Source of the DNA: Enterococcus termitis
GTDB lineage: Bacteria > Bacillota > Bacilli > Lactobacillales > Enterococcaceae
Reading direction: 5' to 3'
Assembly (NCBI RefSeq): GCF_001730305.1
Contig: NZ_MIJY01000013.1
Span: forward strand, 1-45,274
DNA: 45,274 bases
Below, piece by piece: positions 20,968 through 30,885 of the stretch (position 1 is the first letter of the stretch; each line of letters begins with the position of its first letter). Made by a program: the position numbers and the translations under genes. The notes below the pieces were generated by a model. It did not search any database and was not told the DNA's origin. It saw only the letters and a list, made by a program, of their open reading frames with translations.

Positions 20968-21283
20968 ATTGACTTGGGATGATGAAGTTACCTTATTAAC
21001 AGATGTTTATACAGAAGATAAACTAGGGCAACCCATTAAGGGAACACCAAAGAAGGAAATTGTTTGCTGCTGTAAAAGACCTATTGGTCGGTCTGATCAT
21101 TGGGCTGCAGGACAAAACGGAATCAAATTGCAACAAATTTTAATTGTTCATCCTTACGAGTATGACGGACAAGCCACATTGATTTATGAAGGGGAGAAAC
21201 TTCGTGTCGTTGATACTTACCCAATTAATCAGGAAGAACTTGAACTGAAATGTACTCAAAAAATCGGTGATCAAAATGGCTAA
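20960..21283 (+). CDS. Head-tail closure protein
   Basis: This 107-residue strand-rich protein (LTDVYTEDKLGQP, ILIVHPYEYDGQATLIYEGEKLRV) resembles phage head-tail joining proteins (SPP1 gp16 type). It overlaps the connector gene by eight bases. Confidence 0.82.
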   Translation: MNELTWDDEVTLLTDVYTEDKLGQPIKGTPKKEIVCCCKRPIGRSDHWAAGQNGIKLQQILIVHPYEYDGQATLIYEGEKLRVVDTYPINQEELELKCTQKIGDQNG

Positions 21284-21674
21284 AAAATCTTATTCGCAGA
21301 TTAAACCGAATGATCTATCAAAAGCAATTCACGAGAGCTTGATCGAGTACACGGAAGAGGTCCAGCAAGAAATTGATGAACAAGCGGAAAAAATCTCTGC
21401 TGCAGCTGCTAAAAAAATAAGTGAATCCAGCCCGAAACGAAAAGGAAAATATGCAAAAGGTTGGCGTGTGAAAAAGATCTCAGATGGCTCGCGTTGGCAC
21501 TCGTTAAGCTATGTTGTGCATAATGCTACAGACTACCAACTAACCCATTTGTTGGAAAATGATCACGCGTTAAGAAACGGCGGCAGATCGAAACCGATTA
21601 AACATATTGCTCCGGTAGAAGAAACAGCTGTGCAAGAATTTATGACAGCTGTAGAGAAGGCGGTGAGACGATGA
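21276..21674 (+). CDS. HK97 gp10-like tail-completion protein
   Basis: The ATG at 21276 lies six bases after GGTGA; a GTG nine bases upstream is inside that RBS. The 132-residue product is helical at first, then has the gp10 pattern KGKYAKGWRVKK ... HLLENDHALRNGG. Predicted minor head-tail protein. Confidence 0.85.
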   Translation: MAKKSYSQIKPNDLSKAIHESLIEYTEEVQQEIDEQAEKISAAAAKKISESSPKRKGKYAKGWRVKKISDGSRWHSLSYVVHNATDYQLTHLLENDHALRNGGRSKPIKHIAPVEETAVQEFMTAVEKAVRR

Positions 21675-21988
21675 CGTTAGAAGAATTGAAAGTGATTCTA
21701 GATAAAACAGAATTAAAAGTTGGTTATCGTCAATGGCCGACAGGCAAAGCCCCTGATCTTCCGTATATTTTGTATTATCAAGAAAACACCGATAATTTAA
21801 AGGCTGATAATCAATCTTATTTTAAGCAGATAAATGTAACGATCGAGCTATACAGCAATTTAAAAAATATTCCAGCTGAAACTAAATTGGAAACTATTTT
21901 AAATCATCATAAAATCGAATGGGATGCATTCGAACGTTTTATTGAAGATGAACAAATGCATGAAGTAATGTATCAAATCATTTTATAG
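21671..21988 (+). CDS. Tail terminator-like protein
   Basis: This 105-residue protein overlaps the gp10-like gene by four bases and precedes the major tail protein, the usual place of the tail terminator. The LPYILYYQ and QINVTIELYS strands suit this alpha/beta family. Confidence 0.75.
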   Translation: MTLEELKVILDKTELKVGYRQWPTGKAPDLPYILYYQENTDNLKADNQSYFKQINVTIELYSNLKNIPAETKLETILNHHKIEWDAFERFIEDEQMHEVMYQIIL

Positions 21989-22001
21989 GAGGAAAAACAA
22001 G

Positions 22002-22571
22002 ATGGAAGAAAAAAAGAATATTGTAACATTTGGTCTAGAGAACTGTTATTATGCGAAAGCAGTGATTGCTGCAGATGGATCAATGACCTATGAAACGCCA
22101 AAACGATATCCAGGTGCAACAGAATTAAATCTTGAAGTGAATGGAGATTTAATCGAATTTGAAGCAGATAACATCATTTATTATTCTTCTCCTGATAATA
22201 AAGGTTACACTGGAACATTTAGTGCGGCCCTGGTACCAAATGATTTTTTAGTGGAAATACTAGGAGAAGAAGTTGACGAAGAGGACGGGGTGCAAACTGA
22301 ACAATCAGATGCTTCTTCTAGTCCGTTTGCTTTGATGTTTCAATTTGAGGGAGATAAAAAAGCAGTGCGCCATGTGCTTTATAACTGTTCAGCTAATCGA
22401 CCAGGTCTAGGTAGTGCAACTGGTAAAAATGTAAATACTACCGAGTTGAGTTTTAATGCTACTCCTCGACCTGGTGACAAGAAAGTAAAAACTAAAACAA
22501 CAGAAAATACAAAACCAACCGTCTATGATAATTGGTTCAGTTCAGTTTATGAAAAGACGATGGGGGCATAA
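22002..22571 (+). CDS. Major tail protein, phi13 family
   Basis: This 189-residue protein builds the tail tube. The VTFGLENCYYA start, the central GYTGTFSAALVPNDFL segment and a ELSFNATPRPGD strand fit the phi13-type tail tube family. RBS AGGAGG. Confidence 0.93.
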   Translation: MEEKKNIVTFGLENCYYAKAVIAADGSMTYETPKRYPGATELNLEVNGDLIEFEADNIIYYSSPDNKGYTGTFSAALVPNDFLVEILGEEVDEEDGVQTEQSDASSSPFALMFQFEGDKKAVRHVLYNCSANRPGLGSATGKNVNTTELSFNATPRPGDKKVKTKTTENTKPTVYDNWFSSVYEKTMGA

Positions 22572-22574
22572 CCA

Positions 22575-23081
22575 ATGGAGAAAACAATATCAATTGATGG
22601 TAAGCAAGTTCGTTTAAGAACATCGGCTGCTACACCATTACGCTATAAAATGCAATTCGGTACTGACTATTTCGCCGACTTGTTGAAACTTTCTAAAGTT
22701 TTAAGTAACGGCGGTGACGAAGATGAAAACAGAAAATCGGAACTAAAAGAGCTTAACAACGATGAGTTAAAATCAATCTTGAAATCAAAAAATGTTGAAG
22801 GTTATTCAAAAATGAATAAAGGGCAGCTTATTAAAGCAATTCTAGAAACTGAAAAAAACAGCGAAGCTACTTTCGACATGGAAAAAATTTCGTTCGAAGA
22901 TTTACATTACCTCGATACAATGGTGATTTACAATTTCATTTGGGTTATGGCGAAGTCGGGAGATGAAAACATTCCGGATCCTTTTACTTGGTTGGATGAT
23001 TTCGAAACGATGCCGCTTGAAGAAATATTGCCAGAGATTGCAGAGCTCCTAGAAGCTAGCGTACGAACTAAAAAAAAGTAA
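22575..23081 (+). CDS. Tail assembly chaperone (gpG-like) with inserted HeH/SAP-like domain
   Basis: This 168-residue chaperone is made in excess and also as a -1 frameshift fusion. Between the usual N-terminal part and the C-terminal helices lies an insertion (about 52-92: ELNNDELKSILKSKNVEGY, then GQLIKAILE) typical of HeH/LEM/SAP helix-extended-helix domains. The slippery A AAA AAG (23072-23078) sits directly before the stop codon. Confidence 0.88.
   Translation: MEKTISIDGKQVRLRTSAATPLRYKMQFGTDYFADLLKLSKVLSNGGDEDENRKSELKELNNDELKSILKSKNVEGYSKMNKGQLIKAILETEKNSEATFDMEKISFEDLHYLDTMVIYNFIWVMAKSGDENIPDPFTWLDDFETMPLEEILPEIAELLEASVRTKKK
23072..23078 (+). promoter_or_regulatory. Programmed -1 frameshift site A AAA AAG
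   Basis: Eight A then G, in register with the chaperone frame, end just before TAA. A -1 slip enters the frame at 23079-23302, giving the gpG-T fusion known from lambda and most siphophages. Confidence 0.85.
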
Positions 23082-23089
23082 ATGATGAA

Positions 23090-23302
23090 ATGGCTTCGAG
23101 TGATGAATTACTCACAATGGAATCATTTCTTTTTATTTGTAAAGAAATCGGATTGTCAATTCAGGAAATGGAACTAATGGACATCGGACAATGTCTTGAT
23201 TATATCCAAGAATGGATCGATGAAAAGACAAGTGATAATGATGGTGGTAAAAGATCAGCGAAGAAAAGAAAAGCGACTCAAGCTGACTTTGATGCATTCT
23301 AA
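23090..23302 (+). CDS. Tail assembly chaperone extension (gpT-like, reached by -1 frameshift)
   Basis: The 70-codon frame contains FLFICKEIGLSIQEMELMDIGQCLDYI, the standard C-terminal domain that binds the tape measure protein. Its ATG has no RBS, and the open frame extends upstream to the slippery site, so it is expressed as a fusion to the preceding protein. Ends with a basic tail. Confidence 0.85.
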   Translation: MASSDELLTMESFLFICKEIGLSIQEMELMDIGQCLDYIQEWIDEKTSDNDGGKRSAKKRKATQADFDAF

Positions 23303-23316
23303 AGGTAGGTGAAAAA

Positions 23317-25791
23317 ATGGCGAACAAGCGTATTAATGGAATTACGATTGCATTAGATGCTGATACAAAAGGAGTCACGAGCGGTCTAAAAGATATCACA
23401 ACTCGATCGACTAAAGTTTCGGGTGAGTTGAAACAAGTTGAACGATTGTTGAAAATGAATCCTGGAAATACTGAACTATTGGCACAAAAGCAGCAGCTAT
23501 TATCAGAACAAGTTCAGAACACTAGCGATAAATTAAAAGCGTTAAAAGGTGCCCAAGCGGATGTTGAAGCGTCTTATAAAAATGGAGATATCGGCGCGGA
23601 ACAGTATCGAGCGTTTCAGCGCGAACTCGCTACTACCGAAGGAGCGCTAAAAGGCTATAAGGGTCAAATAGAGAATATGCAAACGGAGCAAGAAAGGCTA
23701 GGTCAAAATACTAGCCGTCTTGATTCGTTGTTCAAAGCTACAGGAACATCTATTGAAGATTATCAAGATATTTTAGGTAATAAGCTTGTAAATTCTATCA
23801 AAAATGGAAAAGCCAGTTCTGATGACTTGGAAGTAGCAATCAATAAAATTGGAAAATCAGCTTTGGGTAGTGAAGTTGATCTAAAAGAAATGAAGGACTC
23901 GCTTGATAAAATTGATGATGGCGATTCGATCGAGAATGTAAAAAATGAGCTTAAGGAACTTTCTTCTACTGCAGATACGACTGGCGATAGTATGGAAGGA
24001 ATTGGCTCAAAGTTGAACTCCGGAAATATGATGGCAGCAGCTGAACAGTTGAGTGCTGCTGGTGATAAAATCAAAGAATTTGCCGGAAAGGCTCAAGATG
24101 CGTTTCGCGAAGTAGATGATGGTGCTGATATCATTGTCACTAAAACTGGTGCTTCTGCGGAAGCGATTGACAGTATGACAGAGACATATAAGAATCTAAC
24201 CAATTCTTTGCCGGTCGATTCTTTTTCCGATGTCGGTTCTGCTGTCGGAGAAATGAACACTCAATTCGGTTTCATGGACGATAAACTCGAAGAATCGAGT
24301 GACTATCTTTTAAAGTTTGCAAATATAAATGAAGCTGATGTCAGTTCTTCTGCAATTAATGCTAGAAAAGCCATCGAAGCATACAGTCTCACGAATGAAG
24401 ATTTTAACATGGTGTTGGATGCTACGACAAAAACGGCGCAAAATACGGGTCAATCAGTCGATAATTTGTTCGATAAAGCGATCAAGGGTGCTCCTCAAAT
24501 CAAACAATTAGGATTAGGTTTTGGAGAAAGCGTCGCCTTAATGGGTAAGTTCGAGCAATCCGGTATTGATTCTAGTAAAATGCTTTCATATTTGTCGAAA
24601 GCCAGTGTTGTATATGCTAAAGACAATAAGTCTTTATCTCAAGGCTTAGAAGAAACAAGCAAAAAGATTAATGGAGCTGCTAACCAAACCGAAGCAATGA
24701 CAATTGCTGCAGAAGTGTTCGGAACAAAGGGCGCAGGAGTTATGGAAGATGCTATAAAACGTGGTTCTTTAAATTTTGAAGGATTAGCAGAAACGGTGAA
24801 AAATGTAAATGGAACTGTTGAAGACACATTCGAGGCGACTCTTGATCCTATCGATCGTCAACAAGTAGCGATGAATAACGTTACAAACGTGATGGCCGAA
24901 TTTGGTGCTATTATTGCAGAAGCGCTTGCTCCAATACTAGATGCATTGATTCCTGTTATCCAAACATTAGCTTCGTGGTTTGGAGCTATGCCAGGACCCG
25001 TGAAGCAATTTATCGTCATCTTAGGAGGGCTTATTGTTCTGTTAACCAGTATTGCTCCATTGATTACCGCGATTATGGCCGTTGTAAGTGCGTTAGGTGC
25101 TACGGCGCTAGGGCCATTGATTTTAATTATCCTTGCAGTTGTTGCAGCAATTGTTGCAGTAATAAATATCGTTAAAAATTGGGGTGCGATATCTGATTGG
25201 TTGAAAGAAAAATGGGATAGCTTTGGGAAATGGATGGGTGATTTTTGGAAAGGGATTAGTAAAGGAGCAGGAGATGCCATTGGGGGAGTAGCGAAATTCT
25301 TTACTGATAAAATGAATGGAATCGTTAAAACAGTCAACGACAAAATAAACATTGTTAGAGGATTCTTTGATAAATTGAAGCTGAAATTTCCGGAGATAAC
25401 ATTGCCTAAGCTGCCACATTTTACCTTAAAGATGGGGGAAAAGACAGTTTTCGGAAAGAAAATATCTTATCCGAATGGCCTAGATGTGAAATGGTTTGCT
25501 GATGGTGGTATTTTAACGAAACCGACAATTTTCGGTCGAAATGGTAATCAGTTGTTAGGTGGCGGCGAGGCAGGAAAAGAAGCAATTGCCCCTCTCGATC
25601 AATTAATGGGGTATATTCGGACTGCGGTAGCTGAACAAATGCAAGGTAGTTCTGGCGATGAAATCCACCTACACATAAATGCATATGGGAATCTACCTAA
25701 AAAGACTATGGATGAGATGGCCGAGTATTTCATGTATCGATTTACCGATCTTAAAACTCAAAAAAATCCGTTTGGAAGAGGTGGATTATAA
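23317..25791 (+). CDS. Tail tape measure protein
   Basis: The 824 residues start with coiled coil (about 30-130 and 190-260), then a TP901-type core (about 260-520) and a hydrophobic segment with several membrane-like helices (about 555-625). It sets tail length; 824 residues would suggest about 120 nm by the usual 0.15 nm per residue. The stop codon overlaps the next ATG. Confidence 0.95.
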   Translation: MANKRINGITIALDADTKGVTSGLKDITTRSTKVSGELKQVERLLKMNPGNTELLAQKQQLLSEQVQNTSDKLKALKGAQADVEASYKNGDIGAEQYRAFQRELATTEGALKGYKGQIENMQTEQERLGQNTSRLDSLFKATGTSIEDYQDILGNKLVNSIKNGKASSDDLEVAINKIGKSALGSEVDLKEMKDSLDKIDDGDSIENVKNELKELSSTADTTGDSMEGIGSKLNSGNMMAAAEQLSAAGDKIKEFAGKAQDAFREVDDGADIIVTKTGASAEAIDSMTETYKNLTNSLPVDSFSDVGSAVGEMNTQFGFMDDKLEESSDYLLKFANINEADVSSSAINARKAIEAYSLTNEDFNMVLDATTKTAQNTGQSVDNLFDKAIKGAPQIKQLGLGFGESVALMGKFEQSGIDSSKMLSYLSKASVVYAKDNKSLSQGLEETSKKINGAANQTEAMTIAAEVFGTKGAGVMEDAIKRGSLNFEGLAETVKNVNGTVEDTFEATLDPIDRQQVAMNNVTNVMAEFGAIIAEALAPILDALIPVIQTLASWFGAMPGPVKQFIVILGGLIVLLTSIAPLITAIMAVVSALGATALGPLILIILAVVAAIVAVINIVKNWGAISDWLKEKWDSFGKWMGDFWKGISKGAGDAIGGVAKFFTDKMNGIVKTVNDKINIVRGFFDKLKLKFPEITLPKLPHFTLKMGEKTVFGKKISYPNGLDVKWFADGGILTKPTIFGRNGNQLLGGGEAGKEAIAPLDQLMGYIRTAVAEQMQGSSGDEIHLHINAYGNLPKKTMDEMAEYFMYRFTDLKTQKNPFGRGGL

Positions 25792-26546
25792 TGACGATCA
25801 TGCAAGATGGTACTTTTTGGCTTAATGGTCGACATAGCAAAGAAATTCATTCCTATATCCGTACAAGACCGAAAAAAACGAAGGCGAAACGAGTCGTGGA
25901 ACTTAAAGAAGCCGCTGGGGTAAACAAGCTGATACCAGTAGACAAAGAGTATTATACGAATGCAACGCTATCGTTGTCTTGTTTCTATTTAGCGAAAAAC
26001 AATTTTGATATCGCTGTTTTAGAAGATATAGTAACCGAGTTTATTGATACAAAAGGCGAGTACGTAGATTTTATACCGTATTATGATCCGGATTTTGTAT
26101 ACAACGTAATCAATTCTAATGAACCAAATTTTGAAGGACACCGAGGTACTGGACTTGGCGTGCCTTTTTCTTTTGATTTAAGTGTTGCTCCATTCAAAAT
26201 GATGATTAGAGGAAATGAATCTCAAGTATTTAATGCACCATTTACACTAGAAAATCCATTGAGGTATTCTTCGGAACCCTATTTTAAAATTTGGGGGCAA
26301 GGAGATATAACGATAAAGATTAATGACTACGAATTAATTTTAAAAGGCATAGAAGAATTTATTGAAATTGATTGTGATCAAGAAATACAAGAGGTCTATA
26401 AAGAAACAACGGCTGGAATGATCAATGAAAATAGCAAGATGTACTCAAAAGAGTTTCCTAAGTTTCTGCCAGGAAAAAATGAAATATCTTGGACAGGAGA
26501 CGTTAAGAGTTTAGAAGTGAAAGGCAGGTGGCGAACAAAAATATGA
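25791..26546 (+). CDS. Distal tail protein (Dit)
   Basis: This 251-residue protein lies between the tape measure and the Tal protein. The N-terminal GTFWLNGRHSKEI and the ring domain are typical of siphophage Dit proteins, which form the hub of the baseplate. Confidence 0.9.
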   Translation: MTIMQDGTFWLNGRHSKEIHSYIRTRPKKTKAKRVVELKEAAGVNKLIPVDKEYYTNATLSLSCFYLAKNNFDIAVLEDIVTEFIDTKGEYVDFIPYYDPDFVYNVINSNEPNFEGHRGTGLGVPFSFDLSVAPFKMMIRGNESQVFNAPFTLENPLRYSSEPYFKIWGQGDITIKINDYELILKGIEEFIEIDCDQEIQEVYKETTAGMINENSKMYSKEFPKFLPGKNEISWTGDVKSLEVKGRWRTKI

Positions 26547-29200
26547 CACCAACATTATTTAAACCCAAAGAAACAAATTATGAAAATGCTGGCATTGGTT
26601 TTTTGAGTGATTGCATAAGCTGTATTGTCACCGAAGAGGAAAACGGGCAGTATGAAGCAGAGCTTGAATTTCCTACAAATGCGAAATATGCCGATTATTT
26701 ACAAGAGTACGGTTATCAGATAAAAACGAAACCAAGCGATGAAGACGACTATATGATTTTTGATATTTATGATCATTTCATGGATGTATTTACTAAAACT
26801 TTAACAGTAAAAGCGAAGTCAAGAACAAACCGTTTAGGTAGGCGCGCTGTTGGCAACGTGGTTATATCCAATAAAACAGGTATGGAAGCTATGCGGATGC
26901 TTGAAAATGGTATGGATGCGGATTCTGATATCGAACTTTATTCAGATATACAGACTCGTTCGAGTACCACTTTTGAAGTAACTAACCCGTTAAGTTGTAT
27001 TGGAGGGTCACAGGGTTCTATGCTTCAATTATGGGGTGGGGAAATAAAGCATGAGCCGTTTAAACTTTCTTTATTGAAAAGGAGAGGACGGGATAATGTA
27101 ACAACTGTACGCTATGGAAAAGACCTGGAAGGTTTAACTGTTGATTTGAATTATGATGGATTATTGACAAGGATTTTGCCTTATGCCGATCTCCAAAATG
27201 ATCAGGGAGTAACCGAACGTATTTATGGATCTCCGGTTGATAGCAAATATATTGGAAATTACGAAGAAGAAATTTTTTCTAGATATGTTCAATTTACAGA
27301 AGATCAAGGAGTAACAGATAAAGCAAGCTTAAACAAGGTAGCAAAGAATTATTTTACTTCTATGAATCCAGGTGTAGATAAACCGTCTTGTCAATTGAAG
27401 GTAAACATACGAAAGCTTGAAGAAAATTCTAAAACGAAGAAATTTGCTGATTTTAGGAAACTTTGTTTATGTGACACGTTCACCGTTGTTCACCAAAAGA
27501 CAAAAGTAGATATTACAGCTAAAGTCCGATCAATCAAATATGATAGCTTACTTGAGAAAGTTGTTGAAATTTCGGCAGGTGACGAACGCTTCACCTTTTT
27601 CGAAGATCAAGTAAAAAAATTAGAAGAAACTATGAAAGCAATGCCGACAAAACAATATGCTAGCTCGTTTGTGGATTACATTACCGATTTAATAAATGGT
27701 GTGGATGGTGGTGCGGTATATCAATATCCAAAAAACAGACCATACGCCACTTATTATCTAGATACAGATTCGATCGATACTGCAAAAGATGTTGTTGTGC
27801 TAAATAGTAAAGGGATTGGTTTTTCTAGAAAAGGATGGAAGGGTCCGTTTGACTATGGTTGGACAATTGATGGCATTTTAAACGCCAATTTCATCAAAAC
27901 AGGAATACTAGAAGGGATTGAAGTCCATTCCAAAAACGATAACTATGACATTGGGCTAAACAATGGAGCAATCACGTTTAGAGATAAAAAAGATGAGATA
28001 ATCGGAGTAATGGAAGCAGCTCAATTTGGAGATGCTAAGAAAGATAAAGGAATTACGATTACTCAAAGAGCACCGTATAGTTATTATCTTAAATGCAAAT
28101 ACCCAGACGGTTCAGAAAAAACACCGTTTCATATTGTTAGCGAAAAAATTGATGGAGGTCAATGGAATGATTTTGTTACGACTAATATGGAAGGTTTAGT
28201 ACAAGTGAATGGAGCTTTATACGTTACTGGAAAAATTTTCCTTAATGGTAAAGAAATAACCGGAAATGGATCAGGAAGCGGTGGAGGTGGAGGTGGCGGA
28301 GTGCCGCCCGAACTAACAACAGATCAAGAAAAAAATGCCTGGGCGGTTTGGCAGTTTTTTAAAGAGAAAGGTTGGTCGATTGAATCGATCGCTGGAATGC
28401 TTGGGAACATGCAATCGGAATCGGGAATAATGCCGGATATTGATGAAATCAGCGGGGGTGGCGGTTATGGTCTTGTTCAATGGACGCCAAAATCTAAATT
28501 AGTTGATTGGTGTAACGAACGAGGGCTTGATCATCGGACGTTAGATGCACAATGTCAAAGAATCCAATGGGAAATGGAGAATAACGTACAATGGTTCCCT
28601 AACTACGAAAGACCGGATTTAGCGAATATTTCTTTCAGGGAATTTACACAATTGAAAGATGTCAAACTTGCTGCCGAATACTTTATTGCATTCTACGAGC
28701 ATCCTAAAGATGTCCACCAGCCAATTCGTGGTACTCAAGCGCAATATTGGTATGACAAGTTGAAGGATTTGAAACCGCCAACCGCTGGATGGCTGTCTCC
28801 AGTTAGAGCTAATTATGTAGTCACGCAAGAATGGGATGAACCAGATTACAACAGCGGAGGCGCTGCAGGAATTCACGGCGGCATTGATTTGGCTTCTGTC
28901 CCAGCTGGTAGCACGCCGGATATATACGCAGCTAACTCAGGAACGATTATGACTGTAGGTAGCAACCCTGCTTTAGAGGGGAATTACATCATGATCGATC
29001 ATGGCAACAGTTATTACACTTACTACGGACATTTGAGCAGTATAAATGTTAAGCAAGGGGAAAAAGTAACCAATGCTACTGTTATTGGTGTAATGGGGAC
29101 TACGGGAGCTTCCACAGGTGTTCATTTGCACTTCGAAGTCCGAAGAGGTGGATCTACTGCGACATCAAGAATCAATCCACGTGATGTCATTACATTTTAA
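26543..29200 (+). CDS. Tail-associated lysin (Tal) with lysozyme-like and M23 peptidase domains
   Basis: The 885 residues comprise an N-terminal Tal/gp27-like tail-tip domain (about 1-360), a linker with strand-rich part, a poly-glycine hinge (about 578-588), a phage-tail lysozyme domain (about 592-740; MLGNMQSESG with the catalytic Glu) and an M23 metallopeptidase (about 765-885; HGGIDLAS and VHLHFEV zinc ligands). It helps the tail pass the cell wall. The ATG overlaps the Dit stop by four bases; a GTG at 26528 is a less likely alternative. Confidence 0.94.
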   Translation: MTPTLFKPKETNYENAGIGFLSDCISCIVTEEENGQYEAELEFPTNAKYADYLQEYGYQIKTKPSDEDDYMIFDIYDHFMDVFTKTLTVKAKSRTNRLGRRAVGNVVISNKTGMEAMRMLENGMDADSDIELYSDIQTRSSTTFEVTNPLSCIGGSQGSMLQLWGGEIKHEPFKLSLLKRRGRDNVTTVRYGKDLEGLTVDLNYDGLLTRILPYADLQNDQGVTERIYGSPVDSKYIGNYEEEIFSRYVQFTEDQGVTDKASLNKVAKNYFTSMNPGVDKPSCQLKVNIRKLEENSKTKKFADFRKLCLCDTFTVVHQKTKVDITAKVRSIKYDSLLEKVVEISAGDERFTFFEDQVKKLEETMKAMPTKQYASSFVDYITDLINGVDGGAVYQYPKNRPYATYYLDTDSIDTAKDVVVLNSKGIGFSRKGWKGPFDYGWTIDGILNANFIKTGILEGIEVHSKNDNYDIGLNNGAITFRDKKDEIIGVMEAAQFGDAKKDKGITITQRAPYSYYLKCKYPDGSEKTPFHIVSEKIDGGQWNDFVTTNMEGLVQVNGALYVTGKIFLNGKEITGNGSGSGGGGGGGVPPELTTDQEKNAWAVWQFFKEKGWSIESIAGMLGNMQSESGIMPDIDEISGGGGYGLVQWTPKSKLVDWCNERGLDHRTLDAQCQRIQWEMENNVQWFPNYERPDLANISFREFTQLKDVKLAAEYFIAFYEHPKDVHQPIRGTQAQYWYDKLKDLKPPTAGWLSPVRANYVVTQEWDEPDYNSGGAAGIHGGIDLASVPAGSTPDIYAANSGTIMTVGSNPALEGNYIMIDHGNSYYTYYGHLSSINVKQGEKVTNATVIGVMGTTGASTGVHLHFEVRRGGSTATSRINPRDVITF

Positions 29201-29217
29201 AAGAAAGGAAGATGCGC

Positions 29218-30873
29218 ATGTCTAAATGGGCTGGTACATTAAGCACTACGGAACCCTATAATCATTTGGGGGTCTTGTCTGTAAGGCAAGGCAACGTGAA
29301 TAGTGAAATATTTGACTTTAAAATAGTGCAAAATGGAGTGCCCTACGATCTAACAGGATTGCGGGTGCTTTTTTGTACGAATTTTAAACAATACATTTTA
29401 GTCGAAAAAGAAGCGACTGTCCTTAAGCCAGAAGAAGGACTTTTTCAATTTACGATGGATGATGATTGTATGCAGAAGGTAGGAGATCAAGAAGGTTATT
29501 TTGAAATCTATCAAGAAGGTATGCTTTTAGATACAACGCAAAACTTTACTTATACAGTCCAATCATCCATTTTAAAAATGCTGATGGATGGAGAATCTTA
29601 TATTCAACGTTTAGAAGACTTATTGAATCAATTAAACAATTCTATTGCTAATAGCAACGGTGAAATGGATAAATTACTGGAAGAGTGGATGAAATTTGTC
29701 GAAGACAACAAGGAGCTTTTGGAAGCGATCGACCCAGGAGGCGCATTGCTTAATCGTCTAAACGAGTTGCAGAAGCAACAAGAAGAACTAAACGGCACAC
29801 TACAAACAAATGCAGCGTTGCAGATTGGCGGAGAGACACCACGCTCGATTTTTGTGTCCGCTTTAAGCTTACTAAGGAATAAGATTGATAAAAACAAGTT
29901 TAACGTGCTGCATATGACTGATATCCACACGGATTATGGTTATGGCGCTACATCGTGGACATATGCCGAGTATTTTTGGTCGCATATTACAAATATGCAG
30001 TCATTGCAAGATGTTGCTGACGTAGCGATTTACAACGGTGATAATGCTGATTGTTACATTAAGGATAAGGAGCAGTCGCAGATCCAGCAACGTAAATTTG
30101 GTATCAAGGCATTAAGAGCGGCTAAAATACCAACGTTTGTTAATTTGGGCAATCACGACAACGGATCACCACCATTTAAGCGTGACATCGGCAAAGTGAT
30201 GCCAGGTGACATTATCACCAATGAAGAGTTTAAGGATTTTTATGAAACTAAATCAAAACTCTTTGATGAAGTAAGAAATGGCGATAGCTTGTATTTTTAC
30301 AAAGATTTCCCAGATAAAAAAATCCGTGTCGTTGGTTTGAATACAAACGACAATAACCAAAGCGTGCTAAATGCCGATGGTACTTACAAGTACGGATCGC
30401 ACGATCATTTTGCAATGCAACAAGAGCAGCTTAAATGGCTGGCAAATGAAGCGCTAAAAGTACCTACCGATTATCATGTTATCGTATTTGGGCATTGCCC
30501 AATACATGACGAAAAATTTGATAACCGTGAATGCTTGATTAAGATATTAGAGGCGTACAAGCTGGGAACTACTGTACAAATCAAAAGTGTTTATCCAGAT
30601 CACGAGGTCAACTTTACGGCAGATTTTATCAAGCAAGGTCCAGGAATCCTTGTTGGCTATATCTGTGGTCACTGGCACGATGAGGGATTTAATCAACTAG
30701 GCGATAGCGTCAAGTTTACACAAATGCGCTGCTTAAACGGTGGCTTTAGTGATCCAGCATTAATTGATACACCACAGGAGGATTGCTGGTCTGTTTTGTC
30801 TGTCGATACTGTAGCTAAAAAAGTAAATGTATTTGGATTCGGTCGGGCGATTGATCGATCATTTACGTATTAA
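29218..30873 (+). CDS. Baseplate (BppU-like) protein fused to a metallophosphoesterase
   Basis: The 551 residues begin with a BppU-type N-terminal beta domain (about 1-120), a helical/coiled-coil stalk (about 120-200), then a calcineurin-like phosphoesterase domain (about 228-545). The metal motifs are all present: DIH (235-237), GD (274-275), GNHD (311-314), GH (425-426) and GHWH (484-487). It should be active and displayed at the tail tip, where phosphodiester cell-wall polymers such as teichoic acid are plausible substrates. The second ATG (29218) is chosen because AAAGGAAG is eight bases away. Confidence 0.88.
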   Translation: MSKWAGTLSTTEPYNHLGVLSVRQGNVNSEIFDFKIVQNGVPYDLTGLRVLFCTNFKQYILVEKEATVLKPEEGLFQFTMDDDCMQKVGDQEGYFEIYQEGMLLDTTQNFTYTVQSSILKMLMDGESYIQRLEDLLNQLNNSIANSNGEMDKLLEEWMKFVEDNKELLEAIDPGGALLNRLNELQKQQEELNGTLQTNAALQIGGETPRSIFVSALSLLRNKIDKNKFNVLHMTDIHTDYGYGATSWTYAEYFWSHITNMQSLQDVADVAIYNGDNADCYIKDKEQSQIQQRKFGIKALRAAKIPTFVNLGNHDNGSPPFKRDIGKVMPGDIITNEEFKDFYETKSKLFDEVRNGDSLYFYKDFPDKKIRVVGLNTNDNNQSVLNADGTYKYGSHDHFAMQQEQLKWLANEALKVPTDYHVIVFGHCPIHDEKFDNRECLIKILEAYKLGTTVQIKSVYPDHEVNFTADFIKQGPGILVGYICGHWHDEGFNQLGDSVKFTQMRCLNGGFSDPALIDTPQEDCWSVLSVDTVAKKVNVFGFGRAIDRSFTY

Positions 30874-30885
30874 GGGGGATGGATT

